Origin: a virus
Virus record (IMG/VR): IMGVR_UViG_3300047666_001239
Span: 1-34,467 of that record
Strand: one strand, 5' to 3'
DNA: 34,467 nt
Shown here: positions 1-8,054 of the stretch, piece after piece
Layout of the letters: every line of letters starts with the position of its first letter
Position numbering within the stretch: position 1 is the stretch's first letter
Translations under genes and position numbers: made by a program
Notes under the pieces: generated by a model
What the model was told of the DNA's origin: nothing
The model's database searches: none
The model's input: only the letters and a program-made list of their open reading frames with translations

Positions 1-632
1 ATAAAGTCTGCGGCATCGTTAAAGGTTTGGGTGTTAACTTTGCTAGCCGCTAAGCCTTTGCCGTAATCCGCATTGGTTAAATAATCGTAAGTACACAAGG
101 CTAAATTGTCGCTATATTTAACTTGATTATCACGCGGATCTAATACTTTTAATCCTTTAATATCGGCCGCAATACTTGGCTCGCCGCGCCACCAATCAAT
201 TTTTTTATTCTGGGTTAAGCGTACATAGGCATAGGCAACATTCTTTAACTTAGCTGTGCTTTTCCACCGGCTAAATTCAGCGGCTAATTCTGTGCAATAG
301 GTTTGATTTTCGCTGCCAACAAACGTTTTAATGTAATAACGCTCGTTGTCTATTTGACCTTGAGGAATGTCGTTAAAATACAACTGGCCTATCTCTTCAA
401 TTTCACCGACACAAAAAACACAAATAAAATGCAAATATTCGTTAACTACACCACCACTTTTATCCGTTGTGACTTTAAGTACTTTCACACAGGGTGATTT
501 TTTCATAAAACCATAGATGATTGGCACGCCTTGATTAGTGCCTTTTTTCTCAATATTTATGCCCTGGGGTTTAGGCTCGCTTGGGGTAAACCATCCTTTA
601 ATTTGTTTCCACTTTTTAGATAACCAGCCCAT
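1..632 (-). CDS. Tail tip / host-specificity protein (lambda J-like), C-terminus cut by window start
   Basis: The reading frame is open from an ATG at 632 to the window start, giving about 210 N-terminal residues of a longer protein. Visible segments are GVPIIYGFMKK near residue 36, then NEYLHF and GEIEEIGQLYFND, then a stretch rich in Tyr and Trp. This order is typical of the N-terminus of the central tail-tip protein of lambda-type tails, which sits at the tail tip and contacts the host receptor. The start overlaps the stop of the upstream gene as TAATG, which supports both the start and translational coupling. Its place, last after tape measure and two tip proteins, agrees. The receptor-binding half lies outside the window, so host range cannot be judged. 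The family call rests on motif style. Confidence 0.75.
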   Translation of the reverse strand, partial: MGWLSKKWKQIKGWFTPSEPKPQGINIEKKGTNQGVPIIYGFMKKSPCVKVLKVTTDKSGGVVNEYLHFICVFCVGEIEEIGQLYFNDIPQGQIDNERYYIKTFVGSENQTYCTELAAEFSRWKSTAKLKNVAYAYVRLTQNKKIDWWRGEPSIAADIKGLKVLDPRDNQVKYSDNLALCTYDYLTNADYGKGLAASKVNTQTFNDAADF

Positions 633-1207
633 TATTTAGCGCCCCATTTGTATTCTTTGCCCGATTCTGCGGCAAAATCAAAACCAGTATCACCCGGTGC
701 AAAACGTTGTAAACTCGCCGGAGTGGTCCGTATGCCGCCTTTTTGTTTCCAGTTAGCAAACTCACTTGATATTTTTTGTTTGATGGTGGCTTTGCCTTTG
801 GTGGGATCGTCGGTAATGCTTGGTGCACCATTGATTATCATAGATGACATAGGGATTGGTGTGCCGGCTATTGAATAGTCGCTATTTAAAATTGCCAGGC
901 TAATGTCAACATCACGGCCATGCTGTGGCGTGCCAAGCAATATCGCGACTAATGATGGGTCTACTGCATCAAGGGTTAAATCAATATTTGATACACGGAT
1001 ATCAATATCTTGTTTTAGTTTACCCAAGTTAAGTAACTGGCCATTACCTAAGTAGGTATTGGTGTTATAAGTAATATCAAAAGCGGTATTACTTAAGTAA
1101 ACATTGCTAGGGGTACCATCACCCGTAACAAACGCAAGCTTAATTAAAATAGCGCGTAAGTGGTCAGTTTTAAGGGCAGCTAACGTGTCAGCATGAAGCG
1201 TTCGCAT
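632..1207 (-). CDS. Minor tail protein, DUF2163-like
   Basis: A 191-aa protein. The N-terminus (MRTLHADTLAAL) and the following beta-rich part, with a DITYNTNTYLGNG segment around residues 47-60 and a DIRVSNIDLTLD segment near 90, resemble the DUF2163 (BR0599-type) proteins found in siphophages and gene transfer agents just before the tip protein. These are thought to belong to the tail-tip baseplate hub. No signal peptide or membrane segment is seen. The gene follows the preceding one by one base and its TAA stop overlaps the ATG of the J-like gene, so the tip genes form one translationally coupled set. The family is assigned from recall; the tail-tip role follows mostly from position. Confidence 0.6.
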   Translation of the reverse strand: MRTLHADTLAALKTDHLRAILIKLAFVTGDGTPSNVYLSNTAFDITYNTNTYLGNGQLLNLGKLKQDIDIRVSNIDLTLDAVDPSLVAILLGTPQHGRDVDISLAILNSDYSIAGTPIPMSSMIINGAPSITDDPTKGKATIKQKISSEFANWKQKGGIRTTPASLQRFAPGDTGFDFAAESGKEYKWGAK

Positions 1208-1208
1208 A

Positions 1209-1766
1209 CTAAAAAGCCTCGATTATTTTAAGTTTAAGTTTAGCTTTATTGTTCTTTTTACTTTTTAACGCTGAAATATCACCTTTATTACGTACGGTAA
1301 ATTTAAGGTTATTCACGTTAACTAATTCATTAAGAGCCACTGATTTAATTAATGGCGGATAAAGTATGACCGTGCTCCCATTTACATCAGCAACTTGGTA
1401 AACCTTGCTATGGCTAATAAACTGTAAAAAATCACCAATGGCAGCTGAAAAGTTTGCTAATACAACATCAGTTGTACCAACAGCATAAGCACTACTCGCT
1501 TTAACTGTGCCAGTGACAGTGCCATTGGCCATATCAACAAGAGGTACTTGTAATTCAAAAGGTTCATGCTGACCAACGGCATTTAAAAAAGCAGACAAAG
1601 CACGTGCTGTTGCCATGTTATGCCAAGCAGTTGTAAGCTCAAATTCAAAGCGTTGAGCGCCAGTACTAGCCGCAATAGTTTTTAATGATTGCGCGGTGTT
1701 GATATAAGCAGGGCTATTGCTGCTTATTGAAACGTCGCTAAATTCTGTATGGGGGAATGTTTTCAT
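1209..1766 (-). CDS. Minor tail protein, probable distal-tail component
   Basis: A 185-aa, beta-strand-rich protein lying between the tape measure gene and the DUF2163-like gene. In siphophage tail modules this slot holds the distal tail protein or a minor tail protein that joins the tube to the tip. The sequence has a hydrophobic-alternating segment (FEFELTTAW, around residues 41-49) and a basic C-terminus (KNNKAKLKLKIIEAF). No catalytic motif, signal peptide or membrane span is visible. It starts 23 bases after the tape measure stop, with a short AAAGGT-type ribosome site upstream. I do not recognise a specific family, so the call is a positional inference. Confidence 0.5.
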   Translation of the reverse strand: MKTFPHTEFSDVSISSNSPAYINTAQSLKTIAASTGAQRFEFELTTAWHNMATARALSAFLNAVGQHEPFELQVPLVDMANGTVTGTVKASSAYAVGTTDVVLANFSAAIGDFLQFISHSKVYQVADVNGSTVILYPPLIKSVALNELVNVNNLKFTVRNKGDISALKSKKNNKAKLKLKIIEAF

Positions 1767-1789
1767 TTTTTACCTTTTGTTTGCCGTTA

Positions 1790-4612
1790 TTAAGCGGCTT
1801 CGCCACGGTCAGCTTTAGCTTGTACCATGGCGCTATAAACGGCTTCATAGTTACGTTCTATCATTTCAGCAACAACGCTTTCATCAGCATTGCCCTGGAT
1901 AGTAATTGGCGAACTGATAGAAATTGAATCGCCACCATTGCCGCTATTACCACCATCAATTTCGTTTAACTGTTGTTGATTAAATACTTGGCCTTGGTTA
2001 CCACCAAGTAAGTAGTTTCGGCCTTCAAAAGCAAGTACTTCAGGCTTGTTTCTCTCACCAAATTCAATAACATTGTTGTTACCAATGTAGCCACCACGCT
2101 CAAAACCAGGGGGTTGCTGTGATTTTATTTTTGATATTTGCATTACACCTTGGGCTAGCATGAGTCCCGCTGGAATTAGCCCGAACGGATAACCACCACC
2201 GTTTTGAAAAGACTGCAATACAGCACTAGGTAGCGCGATAGCCGCTTGAGCTAATGATGCAGCCTTTGCTATTTTAAAGGCTGTTTTACTTTGCCCTGAC
2301 ATTTGACTAGCCATTCCCTGAAGAGTGTTTGCGCCAATAAGCAATTTGTCTTTTCCCGTCGCGCGTTCAAAAGCCACTTGCTTGTTCAGCAATTCGCCAT
2401 AAATACCTGTGTGTTTGTTTTGTAAATTACGTTTGGTGTCTTGGTGGTTTCGCTCTTCTTGTTGTAGCATTAAATTTCGATTACGTGCTTGCTCTAATTC
2501 TTCTTCCGTTTGCCCGGCTTTAATCTCCATTTTTACTGAGTGGAAACCGTTTAACTCAGCTAACTCAGCGGCATAACCGTCACGGCGAATTTGGTCTGCT
2601 TGTTCTCTAACATTCAGCGCTGCCTGAACTTCATCATCTATCGTTTTTTGAGCTGCTGTAGCTTTTTGTTCCGCACGTTCTTTTTCTTGTGCTAGTTTTT
2701 GATCACTTAATGCTTTTAACGCTAAATCTTTTTTAACATCAAGCTGAAGACTTAATGTGTTGTACTTTTCCTTGCTGATCAACTTAGCCGCTAGCGAGTT
2801 ATCAACAATGCTTTGTTGGCGTACATAAGAGGCATTTATAACACCTTCTTTATTTAGCAGGCTTTGTTCAACGCCTGCTAAATCCTTACCTAATTTTTTA
2901 TTATCGGGCGGCGTTATGTTTGATGGTTTTTTAGGCTCAGCTTCAGGCTTACCACCGCCATCTAAAAAGGCGATTTGTGTTTTTAATTTCTTTTGAAGGG
3001 CGAGTTGCTTATTGTATTTTAAGGTGGCTGTTTCTTTAGCGCTTTCAGCCCTTATTACCGTTTCTTTATAAATTTTTACTTTAACGCTCAGACCGTCTAA
3101 ATCATCTTTGTAAACTTTTGCCCATTTTTTTATTGCACTCTCAGCCACATTAATCTTACTTGTCAGCTGTGATATTTCTTCTTTTTGTCCAACCAAACCA
3201 CTCGTAACATCAAGTAAGCCATCTTGTAACTTAACTGCTGACAGTGTTTTATATTTTTTAGTTAAATGCTCTACATCAACAGCTAAACTTTTGGTTTTAC
3301 TCGATGCTTCATCGCTGCTGGTTGCATACGAGTACAAGGCAAAACCAGCTAACATAATAACACCCGCAGGACCGCCTAATAATGCCATTGCGCCTGACAA
3401 TGCCCGCGTAGTAATTGATGCAGCTCTGGTTGCGACAGTTAGAGCGGTTCTCGAAGCAATTAATGCCCGTTCAGTTGCCATAACTTGACCATTAGCAATA
3501 GCCAAATTGTTAGTGGCTCTGATTCTGGCAATGGTTGAGGATGTCATAGCTAATGAAATTGAGGCGACGGCTCGCTCGGACACCGCTCTAGCGTTAGCGG
3601 ATATAGCCAGGTTCATTTCGGATCTTGCTGTTGCTACGTTTGCATTTAGTACGGCAGTGTTAGCCACAACAGCACTACGCATTGCCACTGTTTTAGCATA
3701 AAGAGCATTAGTTGCATGACCAGCAGCTATAACAAGACCGCCGCTAAATAAAGTATTGATTTTTTCGACATGCTGAGCAAGAAAATTTAAACTTGAGGCC
3801 GTTCCCCTAACGGTATCCTCCATTACATTACCAGCACCACCATCACTAATTTTTAATAAAAACTGATCCCATGAATCACCCATATTAGACACGGCACCGT
3901 CATAGGTTGCGGCTTGGCGTTCCATTGCGCCACCAAATTCGTTCTTACCTAAGTTTTGTAAGTACTGCTCAATGGCTGCGGCATTATTGGCAACTTCTGT
4001 TTTATTTTTTCTAAAGGTAAAGGCAATGGTGTCGCCTTGGTTTTTCGCTTTTATACCGAATTCTTTTAATCGTTCAAACTCAGATACGCTTGCATCAGCA
4101 ACCGCCTCAATAAATTGATCTAAACTTTTACCCATGGCACTAGCCGTGTTGCCATAACTATTTAATGCGGCTTCCGTAGGATCTAAACCAAGATTTTTTA
4201 ATTTAATAAATGCTTGTATTGATTCTTTAACTGAATAAGGTGTGGATGCTGCAAACTTCTGTAGTCGTTCAAAGGCATCAGCCGCTTTCTCTTTACTGCC
4301 AGTTGCTGTCTCTAGTGTTGCTCGTAGTACTTGAAAGGTTCGAGTAGTTTGACTTAACTCACTTATCAATAGCCCGGCACTAACTCCTGCAAACATGCCA
4401 CTAAGCCCCCGAGTTACTGACTGGGCTACTCGGTTAGTAGCGATAAGATTATGGTTAGTATTGTCTAATGCGGCACTTAATTGTCGTGTCTGACCAGCTG
4501 TGCGCTGAGTGCTATTACCAAAACCCTCAACTAAGCGCGTGTTTTGTTGTACTTCAGGTCGAAACCTCCCGTTTCTTACGTCAAAAACAATACCTAGCCT
4601 TAAATCACTCAT
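1790..4612 (-). CDS. Tail tape measure protein
   Basis: At 940 residues this is the longest protein of the window. In siphophages the tape measure protein sets tail length and is ejected during DNA entry. The N-terminal third contains the typical block around residues 95-250 (FQVLRATLETATG, then FERLQKFAASTPYSVKE), which matches tape measure N-terminal domains. A hydrophobic segment follows at about 405-430 (GPAGVIMLAGFALYSYA), then a long Glu/Lys/Gln-rich coiled coil to about residue 760. The C-terminal part is Gly/Asn/Gln rich. The ATG overlaps the stop of the chaperone extension (ATGA). The length is modest for a siphophage; by the usual rule of about 0.15 nm per residue the tail would be near 140 nm. 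Confidence 0.9.
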   Translation of the reverse strand: MSDLRLGIVFDVRNGRFRPEVQQNTRLVEGFGNSTQRTAGQTRQLSAALDNTNHNLIATNRVAQSVTRGLSGMFAGVSAGLLISELSQTTRTFQVLRATLETATGSKEKAADAFERLQKFAASTPYSVKESIQAFIKLKNLGLDPTEAALNSYGNTASAMGKSLDQFIEAVADASVSEFERLKEFGIKAKNQGDTIAFTFRKNKTEVANNAAAIEQYLQNLGKNEFGGAMERQAATYDGAVSNMGDSWDQFLLKISDGGAGNVMEDTVRGTASSLNFLAQHVEKINTLFSGGLVIAAGHATNALYAKTVAMRSAVVANTAVLNANVATARSEMNLAISANARAVSERAVASISLAMTSSTIARIRATNNLAIANGQVMATERALIASRTALTVATRAASITTRALSGAMALLGGPAGVIMLAGFALYSYATSSDEASSKTKSLAVDVEHLTKKYKTLSAVKLQDGLLDVTSGLVGQKEEISQLTSKINVAESAIKKWAKVYKDDLDGLSVKVKIYKETVIRAESAKETATLKYNKQLALQKKLKTQIAFLDGGGKPEAEPKKPSNITPPDNKKLGKDLAGVEQSLLNKEGVINASYVRQQSIVDNSLAAKLISKEKYNTLSLQLDVKKDLALKALSDQKLAQEKERAEQKATAAQKTIDDEVQAALNVREQADQIRRDGYAAELAELNGFHSVKMEIKAGQTEEELEQARNRNLMLQQEERNHQDTKRNLQNKHTGIYGELLNKQVAFERATGKDKLLIGANTLQGMASQMSGQSKTAFKIAKAASLAQAAIALPSAVLQSFQNGGGYPFGLIPAGLMLAQGVMQISKIKSQQPPGFERGGYIGNNNVIEFGERNKPEVLAFEGRNYLLGGNQGQVFNQQQLNEIDGGNSGNGGDSISISSPITIQGNADESVVAEMIERNYEAVYSAMVQAKADRGEAA

Positions 4613-4884
4613 ACTTCAACCTTGTTTATTACGCTAGCAGCGGCTTTGCTCATCTTCCGTAAACCGCTAAATTCGTCTTTGGTATAATTGCGTTCACTCA
4701 TTTCGCTTTCTGTTTTTACTTGCACTAAATCAAGCCCTAAACAAGCGCCGTCGTGTCGGTAGCGCATGAGATCACATGTTTCATTAAACCAAACCACTAT
4801 TGGCCAATTCATCGGTAATATTTCAATCACTTGGTCTTGCTTTAATTCGTCAATAAGGTGTTGCGGTGCGCCATGTTGTTCCAT
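4609..4884 (-). CDS. Tail assembly chaperone extension (T domain of gpGT, DUF1799-like), made by -1 frameshift
   Basis: A 91-residue frame is present if read from the ATG at 4884, but the frame is open upstream to 4947, where the preceding chaperone gene carries a slippery heptamer. After a -1 slip the product continues LIEAAKGWAAPSLIENKTL and then into this frame, giving a 219-aa fusion (107 + 112 residues). The AAKGW and NWPIVVWFNETCDLMRY segments resemble DUF1799 proteins, the T part of gpGT in Mu-like siphophages. gpGT binds both the tape measure and tail tube subunits during assembly and is absent from the mature tail. Its stop overlaps the tape measure start (ATGA). Independent initiation at 4884 is possible, but that ATG has no good ribosome site. 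Confidence 0.75.
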   Translation of the reverse strand: MEQHGAPQHLIDELKQDQVIEILPMNWPIVVWFNETCDLMRYRHDGACLGLDLVQVKTESEMSERNYTKDEFSGLRKMSKAAASVINKVEV

Positions 4885-4907
4885 TTCATTAAGCGTTTTA
4901 TTTTCAA

Positions 4908-5267
4908 TTAAGCTTGGAGCAGCCCATCCTTTTGCTGCTTCAATGAGTTTTTTGACGGTGCGCCTGATACGGCATGCATATAACCGTTAATTAATGCTGC
5001 ACGTACAAAAGGCACTTGAAAAAACGCATCGGTATTTTTTTTAGTAAAAGGTAGGTCTTTATTGTTGGTACCTAAAATTTCTTGCCAACCTTTAACTAAG
5101 CTATTTAGTAAAATGATATCGCCTTGTTGTGCCAGTTCATCAAACTTATCCTGGCTGACTAACTCAAATTGAATTTGGCATTGATGCTCGATAACTGCGC
5201 CGCCATCAGCTGGCTCATTAATGGTGACTGGCCACCAAACAATATTTGATTTTTTAAGTTTAAACAT
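4908..5267 (-). CDS. Tail assembly chaperone (gpG-like)
   Basis: A 119-aa protein just upstream of the tape measure, the fixed position of the lambda gpG equivalent. The N-terminus (MFKLKKSNIVWWPVTI) and the beta-strand region fit this family of small tail chaperones. In the zero frame it ends with QQKDGLLQA. Codons 105-107 read TCA AAA AAC and hold a canonical A AAA AAC slip site, so a minority of ribosomes should shift to -1 and make the gpGT-like fusion. The 116-base gap to the tail tube gene contains a stem-loop at 5289-5304 that could lower expression relative to the tube protein, as expected for a catalytic-amount chaperone. Confidence 0.8.
   Translation of the reverse strand: MFKLKKSNIVWWPVTINEPADGGAVIEHQCQIQFELVSQDKFDELAQQGDIILLNSLVKGWQEILGTNNKDLPFTKKNTDAFFQVPFVRAALINGYMHAVSGAPSKNSLKQQKDGLLQA
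4947..4953 (-). promoter_or_regulatory. Programmed -1 ribosomal frameshift site (A AAA AAC)
   Basis: On the minus strand the heptamer A AAA AAC lies in register with the chaperone frame (codons TCA AAA AAC). A -1 slip joins the zero frame to the frame that runs to 4609, with no stop in between. This is the X XXY YYZ pattern used by tail chaperone genes across long-tailed phages. I did not find a clear downstream pseudoknot by eye. Confidence 0.8.
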
Positions 5268-5280
5268 AGAATTCTCTATA

Positions 5281-5304
5281 AAATTAAAGGCTGTTTAAAC
5301 AGCC
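5281..5304 (-). terminator. Stem-loop between tail tube and chaperone genes (weak terminator or attenuator)
   Basis: A perfect 16-bp palindrome, GGCTGTTTAAACAGCC (5289-5304), is followed on the minus strand by TTTAATTT. The stem is good but the T tract is interrupted, so partial termination or mRNA end protection is more likely than a full stop. Confidence 0.5.
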
Positions 5305-5388
5305 ATAAAAAGGGATTAAGGTGGCATCCTTGCCAAAGAAATCCGACTCCAGCGAAGCTACGCCTTCAACGCCTTTGATTACTTTAAG
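5284..5388 (-). pseudogene. Start-less open stretch after the tail tube gene (possible lost or frameshifted C-terminus)
   Basis: Directly behind the tail tube stop, the +1 frame is open for 34 codons and reads like protein: LKVIKGVEGVASLE, then SDFFGKDATLIPFYG, then CLNSL and a stop. It has no start codon or ribosome site. It could be a former C-terminal end of the tail tube gene lost by a one-base change at the stop, a remnant left by mosaic recombination, or an extension read by a +1 slip at ACT TAA. Its last codons overlap the palindrome at 5289-5304. Function is unproven. Confidence 0.3.
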
Positions 5389-6304
5389 TTAAGGTCAATT
5401 TAATTTCGTCATTACCAGCAGTGGTTGGAATTAGGATCAAGTCCATGTCTAAACTGGTGGTGCCTTCGTTATCACCGTATTTAGGTGGCTTAACTTGCAC
5501 TTTCGGGCAGTCAACTTTACAAATAAGACCTGCTGTTTGACCATTTTGAATAGAGAGCGCACCGGTGACTGAATTTTTAGCCTCGCTGAAAAAGTCTTTA
5601 ACCGATAAATCAGGTGCTTCAATGCTGACTGAGCCATTGGCTTTACGCTCATTAATTTCAACACTTTGTGTGGTAAGAGTTTCAATAAACTTCACGTCTT
5701 GACCAACATCTAAGGACAATTTGTAAGGTTTTGCTGCAAAGCCATTAAGCATAAAACCTGAAGTACGACCTGCACCTGTTGGTGTTGGTTTTTGCCATAA
5801 GCTCCAATCAGGCGTAACAGGTGCCACTTCAGTTGGGTCAACCCATAAACCGATAAAGCTAAACTCTAAATATGGAATGCCTTTTTCTAAGGTTATTTTG
5901 ACATTGCCGCGCGCGCCTTTCATGGCATGAAGGTTTTTACCCATATTGAAATAAAGCGTGGCACTTTCGTAATTACTGGCGGCTAAATCATATTCAACAG
6001 AAGTCAGCGCAGTAATCGTTTCAGCAAGTCCACAAGCGCGCACTAATGGCCCCCATGCTGGAGCGATAGCAACGGTGCCACTGCCTTGTAATTCAATTTT
6101 AAAGCTAATAAGCACATGCTCACCGCTGATAATAGATTCATCTGCGCCCAAATACGGTTTAACTAAACCACGTTCTAAGGCTTCCGCTTCAAGCGGGGTT
6201 AGCTCAACGTCTTTGGCTAAAATGGCATTAACTGCACCCGGTGAAGAATCTACGCCATAAGTGGCTTCAATTTTTGCGAGTAATAATTTTTCACTAAATC
6301 TCAT
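5384..6304 (-). CDS. Major tail (tube) protein
   Basis: A 306-aa protein in the position of the tail tube gene, between the terminator/completion genes and the tail chaperone. Its beta-rich sequence with many Gly/Thr/Asn loops, and the N-terminal motif MRFSEKLLLAKIEATYGVD, match tail tube proteins of Mu-like siphophages, which stack as hexamers to form the non-contractile tube. No sheath gene is present anywhere in the tail module, which supports a siphophage rather than a Mu-type contractile tail. The gene is followed by an odd open stretch in another frame and by a stem-loop. No sequence anomaly is seen within the gene. Confidence 0.8.
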   Translation of the reverse strand: MRFSEKLLLAKIEATYGVDSSPGAVNAILAKDVELTPLEAEALERGLVKPYLGADESIISGEHVLISFKIELQGSGTVAIAPAWGPLVRACGLAETITALTSVEYDLAASNYESATLYFNMGKNLHAMKGARGNVKITLEKGIPYLEFSFIGLWVDPTEVAPVTPDWSLWQKPTPTGAGRTSGFMLNGFAAKPYKLSLDVGQDVKFIETLTTQSVEINERKANGSVSIEAPDLSVKDFFSEAKNSVTGALSIQNGQTAGLICKVDCPKVQVKPPKYGDNEGTTSLDMDLILIPTTAGNDEIKLTLT

Positions 6305-6315
6305 GGTTAGCGTCC

Positions 6316-6489
6316 TTATTTAGCCGGTGTTTTTTTAGTTGTAGATTTAGTTTCAACAACTTTTTCTTGTTGCTCAAAACCCGTTATTTCTTGATGTTTG
6401 GTTTGCTCAACCAAGGTGGTTTTTCCCGTTTCAGGGTCTTTGGTGTAGCTGCCGCCTTGGCGTTTGTTTAATGGGGTTGGTTTGCTCAT
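6316..6489 (-). CDS. Small phage protein of unknown function (57 aa)
   Basis: A short frame from ATG at 6489 to TAA at 6316 encodes a hydrophilic 57-aa protein rich in Lys, Thr and Gln (MSKPTPLNKRQGGSYTKD at the start, STTKKTPAK at the end). Its start overlaps the stop of the upstream gene as ATGA, and it is the only sensible coding content between that gene and the tail tube. Small basic proteins at this place are common in B3-like phages. No motif, membrane span or signal peptide is visible and no function can be given. Confidence 0.6.
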   Translation of the reverse strand: MSKPTPLNKRQGGSYTKDPETGKTTLVEQTKHQEITGFEQQEKVVETKSTTKKTPAK

Positions 6490-6923
6490 TGGCTTGCCTC
6501 TTCAAAATGTTCAGTTGAAAATTGTTCTAATTTCCACAATGCATGGTCGTTAGCACCAATGGTTCTTGATGCATCAAGTAACAAAGCGCTATGCTCTGAC
6601 GTTGGCTGGAAACCAAAAAGTTGTTTACGCGCTTCTTTTACAACCGCGTCAACAGAGCTTAGGGCTTTACTACCTGTTATATCGTTAACTTTACTTACGC
6701 CAATCACTACGCCAATAATAGTTTTTACATGCTGTAATGGCGTACCCATATCACGTGTGTTACCACTGGGCTTGCGGCTAATTTCAATCACATACGCAAC
6801 GGGTGATCTGTTTAACTTACTTTTTAACACTGCGCCTAAATCAACACCTTCTTCAACAACGTTAAACAGGTTTTTACCCTTTGATTTAGCCAGAGCAAGT
6901 TTGTTAATAATTGGGTTAATCAT
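6486..6923 (-). CDS. Tail terminator / completion protein (Mu gp37-like position)
   Basis: A 145-aa protein between the DUF1320 connector gene and the tail tube gene. In Mu-like siphophages this place is held by the tail terminator, which caps the tube and joins it to the head. The middle part (residues 40-85: SPVAYVIEISRKPSG, then QHVKTIIGVVIGVS) has the strand-turn-strand look of terminator proteins. The start ATG lies one base into the stop of the upstream gene, and the stop overlaps the start of the small 57-aa gene (ATGA), so all three are translationally coupled. The role is inferred from position and style, not from a diagnostic motif. Confidence 0.6.
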   Translation of the reverse strand: MINPIINKLALAKSKGKNLFNVVEEGVDLGAVLKSKLNRSPVAYVIEISRKPSGNTRDMGTPLQHVKTIIGVVIGVSKVNDITGSKALSSVDAVVKEARKQLFGFQPTSEHSALLLDASRTIGANDHALWKLEQFSTEHFEEASQ

Positions 6924-7342
6924 CAGATGAAACTCGTTGAGTTATCGCGACTGAACACGCTACCTGCGCTTTGCATTTCAGCTAAATCAGTTGTGGCTAC
7001 TTCACTGTCTTGGCTGTTAGTGCCAATAGTAATTTCGCCTTTATTTACTGCTTTTAAAAACTTAATGGCGTTGTTATAGCGTTCAGTAATATGGTCGGTG
7101 GGCGCATCATCATACAAACGATAACGAGCAATATCGCAAGCAAGCGGCTTAAGTGACTTGGGCAAAGTGTCAGCGGTAAAATTAAAACGTGATAAATACG
7201 CGTCCATTTCAGTGCTAGCATCTTCAATCGCGCGGTTAAGTACGTCATCATTAATGATGCCTAGACTGTCACGATCAGTAAGTTGAATTAATTCATTTAA
7301 ACTGTAGCGGTCAATCAAACCTTGCTTGCTGCAATACAACAT
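6923..7342 (-). CDS. Head-tail connector, DUF1320 (Mu gp36-like)
   Basis: A 139-aa protein starting MLYCSKQGLIDRYSLNEL, with DAYLSRFNF in the middle and a CDIARYRLYDD segment near residues 87-97. These are the hallmarks of DUF1320, the family of Mu gp36. The helical fold resembles the head completion proteins that join portal and tail. It lies directly after the gp35-like gene and before the terminator gene, the same order as in Mu-type genomes. The C-terminal 30 residues are Ser/Thr rich and probably disordered. Confidence is high for the family, moderate for the precise structural role. Confidence 0.8.
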   Translation of the reverse strand: MLYCSKQGLIDRYSLNELIQLTDRDSLGIINDDVLNRAIEDASTEMDAYLSRFNFTADTLPKSLKPLACDIARYRLYDDAPTDHITERYNNAIKFLKAVNKGEITIGTNSQDSEVATTDLAEMQSAGSVFSRDNSTSFI

Positions 7343-7344
7343 GT

Positions 7345-7968
7345 TTATTCGCCTGTTTCGTCAGTTGCTGAATCAAGTGAGCTCACAACCACATTGTCTT
7401 GATACCAAGCCCAAGCAGCATCTCGCTCTGCAGCTGTAGGAGTGATATCTTCACTGTTAATAGTCATTTTTAGATGTTCACAATTAGGCTTTTTCGTTAA
7501 TGGCGCTTCATTATTTAAGTCGTCAATAACAGCGATAAAATGGTGAAGTTCTATAGGGGCTGAACTGCAATCAAATCCAAACGTTCTTTCTCCAACACCG
7601 GCCAAATCAGCAAGCGCGTCTTCATGAGTAATGACAGGGGGGTTAGCAATTTCTATTTCAAGTAGCGTTATGGTTTCTTCTTGACCCAAGCTTAATTTTG
7701 TTAGTGCCGTCACCTGATTTTTTAAGGTGGCATTTTCAGCAAGCAACTTCGCAAACATTTCTTTGGTATAAGCCATTGTTGAGTCGCTTTGAGTGTCACT
7801 TGCTGATTCAGCAACAACGGTTAGATTTTCATCATCAACTAACAACTGTATTTGTTCTTCGGTAGCTTGTAGTTCGTTTTCACCTTTTGTTAAAGCAAAA
7901 CCTGCTCGTCGGTAACCTGTGGGCATAGCGCATAATACTGCTACGGCAAGTAACGTTAATTTAGTCAT
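7345..7968 (-). CDS. Mu gp35-like (HI1506-related) structural protein
   Basis: A 207-aa protein whose N-terminal 50 residues include GYRRAGFALTKGENELQATEE, the segment shared by Mu gp35 and HI1506-type proteins. A helical, Glu-rich stretch follows (residues 70-110), then a region ending in a Trp-rich motif (DAAWAWYQDNVVVSSLD). The first 15 residues are hydrophobic and look somewhat like a signal peptide, but this is a virion-module gene and export is unlikely. Some homologues carry a Rho-like N-terminal fold at the end of the protein. It lies just after a strong terminator that follows the capsid gene, so it should be transcribed at a lower level. Confidence 0.65.
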   Translation of the reverse strand: MTKLTLLAVAVLCAMPTGYRRAGFALTKGENELQATEEQIQLLVDDENLTVVAESASDTQSDSTMAYTKEMFAKLLAENATLKNQVTALTKLSLGQEETITLLEIEIANPPVITHEDALADLAGVGERTFGFDCSSAPIELHHFIAVIDDLNNEAPLTKKPNCEHLKMTINSEDITPTAAERDAAWAWYQDNVVVSSLDSATDETGE

Positions 7969-8002
7969 TTTTATAGTCTCAGTTCATTTTCAAAAGAAGG
8001 TT

Positions 8003-8030
8003 AAAAAAAGCCACCACAATATCTGGTGGC
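8003..8030 (-). terminator. Intrinsic terminator after the major capsid gene
   Basis: On the minus strand a perfect 7-bp stem GCCACCA / TGGTGGC with a 7-base loop is followed by seven T residues. It sits 24 bases behind the capsid stop and 35 bases before the gp35-like start. It is probably leaky, so that capsid mRNA is in excess while the tail genes are still read. Confidence 0.8.
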
Positions 8031-8054
8031 TAAACACTCAGGGAAAGTTAACTA

